This document shows, one piece after another, positions 11,204 to 21,762 of a stretch of 64,000 bases of DNA. A program made the position numbers and the translations under genes. Every line of letters starts with the position of its first letter. Position 1 is the stretch's first letter. Source of the DNA: Diphasiastrum complanatum (Eukaryota; Streptophyta; Lycopodiopsida; Lycopodiales; Lycopodiaceae); contig CM055103.1 in NCBI GenBank assembly GCA_029204225.1, forward strand, positions 2,370,406 to 2,434,405, in the 5' to 3' direction. The notes under the pieces are model-generated. The model worked only from the letters and a program-made list of their open reading frames with translations, did no database searches and had not been told where the DNA came from.

Positions 11204-12737
11204 GTGACAACTCAACACACAAGGTCAAGGGAAAGGGCACAGTACCTGTAAAGCTTCCATCAAGAGAAGTCAAAGTCATTAAGAATGTCTTATATGTACT
11301 TGGACTTGCTAAAAATCTTCTTTCAGTAGGAGCTATCACTCAACAAAATATGAAAGTAGAATTTGATGCTACTTCTTGTCTTGTGTTGGACTTGAGTGAT
11401 AATATGAAGGTTGTGGCCAAAGGATTGCAGGAGGATAATCTATACAAGTTATACACTTCTATCCCTAGTCAGCATGCTTATACAGCAAAAGGAGGGGATG
11501 TGGATAGGTTGTGGCATGAGAGGTATGGACATCTTGGCTACCAAAGCATGCAGGTGTTCAACTAACATCATATGGTGGAGGGGCTTCCAGTTGTTAAGCC
11601 AAGCTCTTCAGTTTGCGAGGCTTGCGCTATGGGAAAACAACAAAGACATAAGTTTCCCAAGGAAAGCACCACCAGGGCAGCAGGCATACTTGACTTGATA
11701 CATTCAGATTTGTGGGGGCCAACCCAAACAAAATCTGCAGGGGGGCATATTACTTTATGACCTTTATTGATGACTTCTCACGCAAGATTTGGATTTATTT
11801 CTTGAAGTTAAAATCTGAAGCATTCAAGTACTTCCTGCATTTCAAAGCTTTGGTAGAAGAACATTCAGGAAAGAAGATAAAGATGCTCAGGTCAGACGGT
11901 GGTGGAGAGTTCATTAAGACAGAATTTGTGGAATTCTGCAAGGCCAATGGGATCAAAAGGCAGCTTACAGCTCCTCATACCCCTCAACAAAACGGCGTAG
12001 CAGAGAGAAAGAACCGAACTATTGTGGAGTGTGCAAGGTGCATGCTCAAGGCAAAGGGGTTGCCCAACTCTTTTTGGGGCGAGGCAATGCACACAGCAGT
12101 GTTTGTGTTGAATAGAAGTCCAACAAAAGATGTGGAAGGCAAGACTCCAGAAGAGGCATTTAGCGGCATTAAGCCCAAGGCAGGCGCTTTGCGAGTGTTT
12201 GGTTGTACGGCCTATGCCCATATTCCCAAGGATAACAAGAAGAAGCTGGATGCAAAATCAGCAAAGAGTATTTTCTTGGGATACAGTGAAGAAAGCAAAG
12301 CTTACAGACTTTACGATCTTACTAGCAAGAAGAGGATTATAAGTCGAGATGTGATCTTTGAAGAAGATCAAACGCCTCCTATAGAGGAACTTGAGATGGA
12401 GGATGGTACAAGTGAATTTGTGCCAATACTTGATGACCCACATCCATATATTGGGGAGCCTCAGGATGATCATATGAGTGATCAAGAGGAAGAATCCGAG
12501 GAGGCTAGGAAGCGGAAGGACAGGGGCAAATTTGTTGAGTGTACGAAGCATATTGAGGTGGATCAACACTTCTTACGAGAGAAGATACAAAGTGGAGAAA
12601 TTCAGCTCGAGTACTGTGATACCAACGAACAAGCAGCAGATATCTTTACTAAGGCACTTAGTAGAGAAAAATTTGAAAAGTTTCGTAGCATGCTAGGTGT
12701 TGGTATGAACAAAATAGCCATTGAGGGGGGGTGTTGA
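11204..12737 (+). pseudogene. Copia integrase joined to RNase H end
   Basis: Continuation of the polyprotein in two frames. 11194-11745 carries the pre-integrase zinc domain (LWHERYGHLGYQ ... VCEACAMGK) with an in-frame TAA at 11563. A frameshift in the G run near 11735-11742 leads to 11745-12737. There the integrase core keeps its acidic triad context ([34 protein letters not shown]), followed by the C-terminal RVFGCTAYAHIP and ISRDVIFEE blocks. Near 12535 the frame runs into TKHIEVDQHFLREKI and EQAADIFTKALSREKF, the C-terminus of RNase H. RT and most of RNase H are deleted. Confidence 0.9.
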
Positions 12738-13120
12738 AATAAATGCCTATTTTGCCCCTTAAGGCTTGTATACTTGTAACTTGTAAGTTGTGCATAAGAC
12801 ATGGGGGTAAAACATTTATGTACATAGTACACCCCACTTGTGCTAATTAGGCAAGTAAATCAAGTAGGTTAAGGACCCATGTGGGTTCTAGAGCTAGAAT
12901 TAGCAAGACACCACCTCTATACATAACATGCTATATGTAGCCCAAACTTTGGAGGGGTTTCCACGCCCTACTACACTTTGAATATTCATTCATGTTGTGT
13001 GAGCTTTGAAGTCCTCTCTCTCTTGCTTTTGTGTTTACTCCATAGCTGGTTTTTTGAAGCTTTCATAGTGTGCTTACTATGCTGTTATGATACTCCATAG
13101 CTAGGCCTTGGAATTTGACA
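12732..13120 (+). repeat. Copia 3' LTR (389 bp)
   Basis: Begins TGTTGAAATAAATGCC just after the purine tract and ends GAATTTGACA. The target duplication gaata follows at 13121-13125. Confidence 0.95.
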
Positions 13121-13122
13121 GA

Positions 13123-13150
13123 ATATTCTCTCCTCATGGAGAGAATATAT
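13123..13150. other. Perfect hairpin at the Copia insertion site
   Basis: ATATTCTCTCC, a TCAT loop, then GGAGAGAATAT: an 11-bp perfect inverted repeat in the Gypsy LTR. The Copia element inserted at the outer edge of its left arm. Confidence 0.8.
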
Positions 13151-13360
13151 ACTATGGAAACTCGCCCATCTCCCTATTGGAATTTTTGATTCATGAGCCA
13201 GGATCCCCTCCTCTCTTGTATTCATTCACCTTGGCTTGTGGGTGAAGCGGTTAGGGTATTGACTAGCCATTTCCTGTTAGTTGGGTTTATGCTCCACAGG
13301 TGTCCTTTTGGTTTGCATGTGACAGGATTATTGAAGATCTTCACTTGGCGAACATAATAG

Positions 13361-13372
13361 TGGTATCAGAGC
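13361..13372 (+). promoter_or_regulatory. Gypsy primer-binding site
   Basis: TGGTATCAGAGC follows the presumed LTR end (GGCGAACA) after a short TAATAG spacer. It marks the start of the Gypsy internal region. Confidence 0.7.
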
Positions 13373-15177
13373 TTGGATCACATCAATCAGAAGGTGGAGT
13401 CGGGATTTTTGCTTTTTGCAGCTTTTTTGGTGGATCTCATTGCTTTTTGCTTCCAGGCAGTGGAATTGACCTCCAAATAGGTGGCTTCTCAGATCTTGAT
13501 GTACTTTCAGCCTATTGATCATGATTATGGATTTTCTCCGTAGTATTTGATGGAAATCAATGGATTTTTGACGGTTTTTTGTGATTTTTCACCTAGTTTT
13601 TGCTTGGAATTTATCATTGCTACTAAGCTAGTACGTTTTCCAGATTCTACTTGTTGTTTTACAGTCATTATTGATTGGATCTAATGATTGCATGTTGGTT
13701 AAAAAGTCAAAAGGGTGCTTAGATAGTGATTTTTAGCCAAAAATTGGGTTTTTGGATTAGAAATGGGCTATGAAATCCATATTTGAATGAAATCAGAACT
13801 TGTAGTGCTTGCATGTAATTGATTTACAGGGATTTGGGTCTGATTGCACTTAATTGTGGATTTGATCCACAAATTTTGGTCAAAAAACATGGTTTTTTTA
13901 TGGTATTTGGACTAATTTTGGGGTTCTTCATAAAATTCATGGCCAATACTTTGCATGCACGTTTTCAGAGTTGTAATGAAGCTATCCTAAGGCTGTCATG
14001 AAGTTTGGTTAGGATTGGACACAAGCCAGTGATCATAGATATAAAGTACATCTAGCTTCAGGTTCGGAGTTGGAGACATGGGATGTCAAAGTTCCAAAGC
14101 TCCCGGTATGGATCCAAGACTATAAAGAGTTAATAGATTTTCATGTTTTAGATTTAGCACGTACGGATATAATCCTAGGGTATGAGGGGGACTTAAATAA
14201 ATCCCCTGATATAGATTTTGAGAAGCATCTTCTCTCTTTTCAGGAGGGTAAACAAATAGTTACATTGTTTGGAAACAAATATGTACATCCATCTGGGATG
14301 ATTTCATTTGCTAATGTAATGGAAATTTTTGATTCACAGTATGAAGCTTATTCTTTATTTGCCAAACTCATTTTGGATTTTTCTGAAATGCATCTAAGTA
14401 GTTGTGAATTGTCAAAGATTCTTAACTCAGTAGACTTAGATCAGGAGCAGAGTGAGAAGAATAACGTTCTCATGGAATATCATCGTCTAGGTCGGTAGAC
14501 CACAAGATTGAGTTAATTCCAGGTAGTCACCCTATCTCTAGACAACCATACCGGTTTTCTCAGAAAGAAGAGATAGATTTTCAAATTGAAAATTATGTGA
14601 AGATGGGTCATATTCAGCCAAGTAAGTCACCATGGGGTGCTCTTGTTGAAAGCGAAGAAAGATGGAGGCTGAGCTTATGCAAGAATTTGATCATGAGATC
14701 CGATATGTCAAGGGCAGCTCTAACCAAGTTGCGGTTGCGCTTAGTCGGATTGGTGAATTAAATGAACTTTCATTCACCCAAATTTCCACTGATCTATATC
14801 TTTCATTGAGAGGAAAGTGTGAATCAGATTCTCATTTTGGTCCCATCTGCAAGATGGTTGAGATAGGAAAAAATGAGAATGAAATAGAGATTAACTCACA
14901 GGGGTCGCAGGTTCCTAGGAAAGATAAGAAGATAGTGGAATAGTTCTCTATCCGAGGTGGTTTACCATTGCGAAATGAGAAAGTTTGTATACCAGCGGAT
15001 GATGAGATAAAGAAGAGGATTCTTTATGAGTGTCATAACGTTCCCTGTGCAGGTCATCCAGGTATACACAGGACTTTGGACTTGGTCAAAAGAGAGTTTT
15101 ATTGGCCAAAACTCAAGCCATTTGTCGAGTCTTATGTGGTTAAGTGTAAACCTTGTCAGTTAGCCAAAGCTGACTAA

Positions 15178-15628
15178 GGGAGGAGGATTATGACGACGAC
15201 GAGGATGACAGCCGCTCACATGCTCATAGAGATCAGAGACAGTGTACTTCCCACCATCACGTTACTACCAGGATCACCAGACATCCTGCGCAGAGACGTA
15301 CTACTACACATGCTCACGCTCACAGACGACGCCGGCAGGCTCCAGTGCTTTCTCATGCTGTGGCTCACATTACATATTTTTACAGCATCAGCAGTAGCAA
15401 TAACAGCACAGTCTTGACATCTTGATATAGATACATATGATTATTATGCGCACACACGCTCTCACAGACGTTCTATTTTAGTTTGTTTATTATAGTTTTG
15501 GAGACGTTTATACGCTCCCATGGTTACCACATACTTGACATGTACTTCATTAGTCTTATATGCCTTTTGGCATGAAAAAGACATTAATAAAGCTTTCTTT
15601 CTTTCTTCTCTCTCTCTCTCTCTCTCTC
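15178..15628 (+). mobile_element. LINE copy 1 of array, 3' end only
   Basis: A 5'-truncated LINE covering only the disordered acidic/basic C-terminus of ORF2 and the 3' UTR. It aligns with 25600-26082 (GATTATGA.GA.GA, then repeated His/Arg/Thr codons). It ends with the family hairpin at 15553-15582 (GTCTT...AAGAC, inner ATGCC/GGCAT), TTAATAAAGC and a TTTC/TC tail to 15628. It directly follows the truncated Gypsy integrase. Confidence 0.85.
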
Positions 15629-16286
15629 ATATGCCCTACATACTATGAGATACGTGGCCGATATCACTGTTTATATCGTGACACCCCTATTACCCTCAGT
15701 ACATTTTTGGAGTCTCAGGATTCCAAATGTGTCGGCCTTTTACTACGAGAGATGCTTATGTTGAGAGTCTCTTTGCTACCATCGGAGAGTATTACTGATT
15801 CTAGCCAGCATCTCATTACTAGCTTCTTTCAGAAGCGGGAGCGCGATGACCTATCAGATGATGAGGCAGTCATACCGGTGAGGGCGAAGGCCCAGCGTGC
15901 TCAGCCACCACCTCTTGCCAGATCTACGCGCGCCTCTAGAGCTACCAGAGCTCCTCGATCACAGCCCACAGTTGCTATGAGTATCAGACGCTTTTTTCAA
16001 GATTAATTTTTATCCTTTTGCTTTCCTCAGCAGAGCAGGCGGTTAAGCTCTTGCACCTGTACCCTCTTCAGAGCTGGAGGTTAAGCTCTTGTGTATCTGC
16101 TCTTTTATGCATTTTATGATTCTATATTGGCTATGTCTTTTCCTAGCTCAAGAGAGTTCTATTTTGTCTTTTCCATTTAGACTAGTGTTTTTTATTATGT
16201 TGTCCGACATGGATAGTAATCCTACGAGACATGTACTTATTCATTCTGTCTTATGTGCCCTTGGGCACTCAACAGACATTAATACA

Positions 16287-16318
<32 letters not shown>
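15629..16318 (+). mobile_element. LINE copy 2 of array, 5'-truncated (subfamily B)
   Basis: Starts at the end of the previous TC tail. It carries the last part of ORF2 (YYEIRGRYHCLYR, LREMLMLR, a basic disordered tail ending near 16005) and a 3' UTR unlike that of copies 1, 3 and 6 (it contains GAGCAGGCGGTTAAGCTCTT). The terminal hairpin at about 16247-16279 has the stem GTGCCC/GGGCAC instead of ATGCC/GGCAT. The TC tail runs 16291-16318. The 43491-43867 fragment is of the same subfamily. Confidence 0.85.
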
Positions 16319-16321
<3 letters not shown>

Positions 16322-19300
16322 GACATATTACGTACACGAGCTATTTATTGTGAGGACATTGGCATCACTAGGAGCTCAGAGGATATGATGGGCCCTATCA
16401 CGAGTTATGGAGAGTACCTTCTACAGATGGGTGAGGCTCACGAGTTGGCCATTTACAATGGCTTGGCTTGTTGGCCACATTCTAGCAGATTCACTTGCCA
16501 TCCACATAGCGGAGGACACAGTGTTGTCGACTATCTCATGGGGTCACCAACTTTTATCCCACTTATATCTGATTTCCACATTCTTCCCACTACCCTTTCC
16601 GATCACTCCTTCCTATCTTTCAGTATGGGCTCCATCCCGACTTCCCAACCACCCATTATTCTACCCATCTCTCGTGCACCCAAATACACCTTTGATCGCT
16701 CTCACATCAAGACATACCAGGACGCCGTCAGTTCATCTCTTTGTCATTTTCCCCACCACACGTCGTTGGAGACACAAGCTATCTTCCTTACCACGTCACT
16801 ACATACCGCTGCAGCATTTTCCTTTCCCTCCAAACCACATCGACGCCCACCCACTCCGTCACACCCTATCCGACCTCCCTGGTTTGACGCCGAGTGTCGT
16901 ATCCTCCATCTCCAAGTTACCCAAGCTAGATTGCATAATACACACCTTCCTGCAACTCGTCGATCTTTCCATTATGCCCTCCGACGGAAGAAACGGACGT
17001 ATGAAACTCAGAAAGGGAAAAACTTAGTCGATTCCCTTTGTAGTTCCTCATCTGGTGCCTTCTGGAGAGAATTCATCCCCCATGCCCCACCTCCTCCCCT
17101 CACTGACCTCCATACCTGGACTGCATATGCCACTACCTTATATACTGTACCCACGGACACACCCATCTCCATTTCTCCCCGACCGACTACTTTCACTTTC
17201 TTCACCCGGGACATGGTCTTGACCGCCATCACAAAACTGAAAACTTGTCGCACCCGTGACATTGATGACCTTGAATCCGAACTATTAATCCATGGTGCAG
17301 ATATACTTTCACCGATCCTAACCACTTTGCTTAATCAAGCAGTTGTCTCCGGCTTCCCTTCCTCCTGGTGCACCAACATTATCCACCCCATTCATAAAAT
17401 TGGTGACCCCATGGACCCTGGAAACTATCGCACCATTATGATTGGACACATCATTGCTAAGTTATATGGCACCATCCTACAGTCAGCAGTCAGTTCTGAG
17501 GCAGAGTCTAGAAGATTACATGCATTGGGCCAGGCAGGTTTCAGAGCACACTACTCCACCACAGATCATATCTTCACCCTTCGGGCCCTTATTGAGGAGG
17601 CCAGACACAGAAGAGAACGGGTCTACCGTTGTTTTGTTGACTTCAGGAAAGCCTTCGACTCTGTTCCACGATCCCTTCTCATTCAGTGTCTACGTGATCT
17701 TGATTTTTCTACTGACATGATCTTAGCAGTGATGGCACTATATGAGAGAGTCCTTGGATGTTTTCGGAGTGATACCGGCATCTCATACCACATCTGGAGC
17801 ACTATTGGCGTGAAACAGGGTTGTTCTCTATCCCCAACCCTGTTTGGACTATATATTGACGAGCTTGAGAGAGTTATTGAGGGATGCGGTGGCACAGGTT
17901 GCAGGCTTGGGAGCATCTTGATTGCTATACTTTTATATGCAGATGACGTGGTCCTCCTATCTTCTTCCAGAGAGGGATTACAGCGACAGGTGGACAGCCT
18001 TCATGCCTTTTGCAGTAGATGGGGATTGGGGGTTAACATATTGAAAACCAAAGTTATGGTTTTCAACACATCGAGAGCTTTTATGCAGCGCCAGGAACTC
18101 ATCTTTGATAGGCAACCCTTAGAGGTCGTATCTTCTTACACTTACCTTGGCGTGCTTTTTACAGGTCCTATCTTTGGCATGCGACAGGCAGCCTCCGCCG
18201 AACTTGGTAAGGGTCACGCCTCCCTTGTCCAGTTAGAGCGCTTCTGTTTCAGACGGTTTATTCGGGATGCCTCGAGTAAATGTCAGCTTTTTGATACTTT
18301 CGTTACTCCCACAGCCCTATATGCAGCAGAGGTATGGTGTGCAGGTCTTACATCTTCGGATTGGGCCAGCATTTCATGACTGCAGGTTCTCATGCTATCT
18401 CGTATGATACGGGCTAAGCCATCTGTCCCACATCAGATTATCCTGACAGAGTTCGCGGTTCCTCCCATTCAGCTATCTGCCATCTTTCAACTTATTCTAC
18501 ATATTCAGCGTATTATGACGTTACCCACAAATGAGCAGAGATACACACAGACGGCACTTGCCTCCTCGCGAGACCTTTATGATCGGGGGCATCGACTATC
18601 ATGGTTTTCTCAGGCCTCCCGGATACTGGATACACTTGGGATTTCTATCACAGACCTTCCATCGGGCACCCATGAGTGTATCAGACGCTTTCTCTATAGA
18701 GCATTCTTGAGCCGGACATGGCAGGGACAGCTCGGGGTCAAACCCGACTATTACAGGACACACTTTCTGGAGCTAGACACAGTTGGGTTTCCGGTTTTAC
18801 CACACTATCTCACCTCAAGGCTATCTCATGGGCTCCGATTTATTCTAGTCCAGTTCCGAGTGTCCTCACACCAGTTGGCGATTGAGACTGGACGCTTCCA
18901 GGGTACCCCACGTGAGGAGCGTTTTTGTCAGTTATGCTCATTATCTATGGTTGAGACAGAGGAGCATTTCCTTTTCACATGTCCAGCTTACTATGAGATT
19001 AGAGGACGATATCATTGCCTTTTTCGTCAGACACCAGTTACATTACGATCCCTCATCTCATATGAGGACCCTAGATGTGTGGCACTTATGATACGTGAGA
19101 TGTCCCTCCTGCGTCAGGACCTATGTCAGACAGCTCAACACACCTATCCAGACTCACAGTCTCAGATTACATCCTTCTTCTCTCGCCGGAGATCACGCTC
19201 TGATGCAGACATGACTGACAGCGATTGCGACGACATTCCCAGACCTAGGATGCAGAGACGACGCATCACCCAGCCTCAGGCGGTCACGAGAGTTACACGC

Positions 19301-19651
19301 CCTACCAGACCTCTTACACAGAGACACACTATACATGCTCCTGTTCACAGGCGACGTCAGTGGGCTCCTGGACTTCCTCATGCTACAGCTCTCATTACAT
19401 CCTTCTACAGCGCCAGTACAGACCTGGCATCTTGACATGGACACATTTGACTACCATGCACAGAGATTATCATTTATGTAGTTATCTTAACTTGTACTAG
19501 ATGTTTCCTTTTTTTTTCTTTATTACAGTTTTTGGAGGCGTTTACACGCTCCACGGTTACCACATACTTGACATGTATTTCCTTAGTCTTATATGCCTTT
19601 TGGCTTGGAAAAGACATTAATAAAGCTTCTTCTTCTTCTTCTCTCTCTCTC
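16319..19651 (+). mobile_element. LINE copy 3 of array, almost intact ORF2
   Basis: Begins in the middle of the endonuclease domain, right at the TC tract of copy 2, and contains the rest of ORF2 and the 3' UTR. The 3' hairpin is at 19586-19615, then TTAATAAAGC, TTC repeats and TC to 19651. It is the best preserved copy in the window, with one premature stop (see the ORF2 entry). Confidence 0.9.
16385..19435 (+). pseudogene. LINE ORF2 (endonuclease C-term, RT, zinc finger), one stop
   Basis: One reading frame runs from the endonuclease half (LAIYNGLACWP, GGHSVVDYLMGSP, LSDHSFLSF) through the linker (KKRTYETQKGKNLVDSL). The RT follows with NYRTIMIGHIIAKLYG, CFVDFRKAFDSVPR, GVKQGCSLSPTLFGLYIDEL, the catalytic LLYADDVVLLS and VMVFNTSRAF. 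A C-terminal CCHC finger (FCQLCS...TEEHFLFTC) and a basic Gln/Arg-rich tail end at 19435. The only defect inside is TGA at 18377, where the copy at 24190 has CGA: a C-to-T change at a CpG. The first half of the endonuclease is missing by truncation. It would nick DNA and reverse-transcribe LINE RNA if whole. Confidence 0.9.
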
Positions 19652-20963
19652 AGCTGACAGTTGCTGACATGGCCCCATCGTTGCTGCTCTAGCGGCCTGC
19701 TCCAGCGATGGCCTAGTTCCAGCGACCTTCTCCATTTCTCTTGCTCCATCGCTCCTGTCCCATCACACTGTTTCCCTCAGTGCATCGCTGAGATGCCTTG
19801 CCATAAAGGGGCTTTTGCCCTTCCTTCCAACACTGCTTCATCATCATCTTCTTCATCTGCTTCGTCGTCTTCTTCTTCTTCTTCATCCATTTCAGACCCA
19901 CCTTCACCTTCACCTTCACCTTCTATTCCAGTTGCAATCCCTATATCTCCGTCAGATCCTATTCTTGCTAATAGTGAATCCATCATAGCCGATCCTTTGA
20001 CCCCGAATACCCCAGCAGAGGAATCACTTCTGCCTCCAGCCTTTATGATCTCCGTCATTTGTGCAGATCAATTACGTTCCTATGAATATCTCAACGACCA
20101 TCGAAAAAAGCTTCTTTCTCTTGAAGCTATGATCCAAGCTATTCAATCTCACGTTCAGAAACTAGATTCGTCTATCGATGATCTCAAGAAAGAAGTTGCA
20201 GCTGTCAAAATCAAAGCTTCCTCTCATTCAACTACGTCAGCTAAGATCCAACAACTTGAAAGTCAAGTGGAACAACATCATACCATTGTCCGATCCTGGG
20301 CAGATGTGCTTAAACGTCCTAATACTACTGTTCTACCACCTCCACCTTCTGTTATCTCAGCTACGTTCACCGAGAGCCATTTGCGAGAGCAAAAGGCTCT
20401 TAATGTCCGAGTCAGAGGTATTACGAACTCCCATGATGCTGTTGGTGAAGCTAAAAAGTTCGTTGAAGAGAGTCTTCAACACCACGACAAAGATATGGAT
20501 ACTGCATGGCTGCCTAAGAAAGATCCAGGTACTCTTGTTATACGCTTTGCATCTGCCTCTGGTCGTCATGAAGCGCTAGGGAAGAGATCTACACTACGGG
20601 GCACCACGATATACCTGGATGAAGACTTTACTTTCATTCAGGTTGAAAGCAAAACAGGAGGCTCTAACGAATGGAAAGTGGTTGATCTACAGGGATGGTA
20701 TCATTCGTTTCGTAGATATTAAACCTGCTGCTATTAATGAGATATCTGAGACTGTTCAGAGATAGTGAGAGAGTTAGAGCACTGAAGAGATGCCAGTTGA
20801 GTCTGTAAATGGTCTACGTACCATATAATCCTGGACATTATCCTCTTCTTAGTTAATGTTGATTTAGTTATGTTGTTTGACGACATTGCTCCATCTTGGT
20901 TCCACTTTTATCTGATGTACTTGTTCGTCTTATACGCGTTTTGGCATGGAAAAGACGTTAATA

Positions 20964-21047
<84 letters not shown>
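19652..21047 (+). mobile_element. ORF1-only LINE (half-LINE) with LINE 3' end
   Basis: Starts at the TC tail of copy 3 with about 140 bp of 5' UTR-like sequence, carries a full-looking ORF1, then has only about 200 bp before the family 3' terminus (hairpin 20926-20956, TTAATAAAG, TC tail 20967-21047). ORF2 is absent. The last 60 bp (TGATGTACTTGTTCGTCTTA...) are clearly homologous to the 3' end of the ORF2-bearing copies. This is the layout of mammalian HAL1-type half-LINEs, but could equally be an internal deletion of a single copy. Confidence 0.75.
19793..20765 (+). pseudogene. LINE ORF1 protein, one frameshift near its end
   Basis: From ATG 19793 (MPCHKGAFALPSN) come a poly-Ser/Pro-rich N-terminus, a heptad-like coiled coil (about 20090-20290: LLSLEAMIQAIQ, KLDSSIDDLKKEVAAVK, IQQLESQVEQH) and an RRM-like nucleic-acid-binding region (LNVRVRGI, LVIRFASASGRHEAL, IYLDEDFTFIQ). 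The uninterrupted frame ends at 20722. Shifting frame near 20655 restores NGKWLIYRDGIIRFVD and a stop at 20765, matching GNRVIYRDGKARYID of the ORF1 at 21145-21708. ORF1 proteins bind the LINE RNA and act as chaperones. Confidence 0.85.
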
Positions 21048-21050
<3 letters not shown>

Positions 21051-21708
21051 CGTCGAGCAAATCAAGAATGAATCCACCTCTCTACGAAAAGAAATGGGAC
21101 AGCTTCAAACGGTTATTCAAACTATTGCCACTGAATGAGAAATCATGTTAGCCCGGATTACTTCTTTGGAGGCAGCAATAAGTAACCAAGGAGAACCTAC
21201 TAAGATTCAAGAGTTGGAAGAGAAGATAGAGCAACATAAGGCTGAGACAAAATCGTGGGCTTCTCTGTTCAAGGAGGATGTTAGGGAGGGTACACCATCC
21301 TTCAACCGAGTCATTTTGGCCACCATATCCGAAGAGCGAATGCGAGAATACAAAGCCCTGAGTATTAGGGTCCGCGGAGTTCAAGACACCAACGATCCAA
21401 TGACTGAAGCAACCAGCTTTCTCTCTGGCACACTCTCCCATCACTCCGATGGGTTGGATAGAGCTTGGAGAACCAAGAGAGACCCCTCTACACTCATAGT
21501 TCACTTCACGAATCTGGAAGATAGACGGGCAACTCTCAAACTGCGGGCCAAGCTTAGAGGTACACTTATATTTATGGATGATGATCTCACTCCCATGCAA
21601 GTTGCGGATCGGAAAAAACCATTCATTGAGGCAAAAGCTTTGGGGAATAGGGTAATTTATCGGGATGGCAAGGCTCGATACATTGATCCTCCGAATTCTG
21701 ACAAATAG
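21048..21708 (+). pseudogene. LINE ORF1, 5'-truncated
   Basis: Coiled-coil part (YVEQIKNESTSLRKEMGQLQ, one stop at 21136, then LARITSLEAAIS, IQELEEKIEQHKAE) and the RRM-like region (LSIRVRGVQDTND, LIVHFTNLEDRRATL, GTLIFMDDDLTPMQVADR) ending GNRVIYRDGKARYID and a TAG at 21706. The open frame from 21145 is uninterrupted. It is about 40% identical by eye to the ORF1 at 19793, so these are two different LINE lineages sharing one array. Confidence 0.85.
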
Positions 21709-21762
21709 GGATTAAGGCCCCTCGGACTAAGCGGTTCGGGGGGTCCTCCTCGAGCATTTCGG

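Larger units (their letters stand above)
9344..13120 (+). mobile_element. Copia element with two LTRs, lacking RT
   Basis: A complete-ended Copia insertion of 3,777 bp. LTRs are 9344-9733 and 12732-13120, both TG...CA. The target duplication gaata is at 9339-9343 and 13121-13125, the PBS at 9734, and the purine tract TTGAGGGGGGG ends at 12731. The LTRs differ by two substitutions and one 1-bp indel in about 390 bp, so the insertion is recent. The interior encodes Gag, protease and integrase with two frameshifts and one stop, then jumps near 12535 from the integrase tail straight into the last 60 residues of RNase H. The whole RT is gone, so it must have moved, if it did so after the deletion, with enzymes from another copy. 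It sits in the LTR of an older Gypsy element. Confidence 0.93.
9096..15177 (+). mobile_element. Decayed Ty3/Gypsy element, LTR split by a Copia insertion
   Basis: The LTR part lies on both sides of the Copia element (about 9096-9343 and 13126-13354), followed by a primer-binding site TGGTATCAGAGC at 13361-13372. About 700 bp of non-coding leader follow, then coding remnants. At 14070-14498 there is a protease-end motif (FHVLDLARTDIILGYE). Near 14500-14650 is the RT N-terminal segment (ELIPGSHPISRQPYRF, PSKSPWGAL). At 14662-14760 comes the end of RNase H (EIRYVKGSSNQVAVALSRI, normally VADALSR), and at 15040-15170 the integrase HHCC zinc-binding domain (CHNVPCAGHPGIHRT, CKPCQLAK). Gag, most of RT and the integrase core are missing, and the element is cut at 15177 by LINE sequence. 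LTR start and end are estimates because no second LTR is present. Confidence 0.75.

Noticed and set aside
19713-20058. Minus-strand Glu/Asp/Lys-rich frames opposite LINE ORF1
   Set aside because: They are the reverse of poly-Ser/Pro codons of ORF1.
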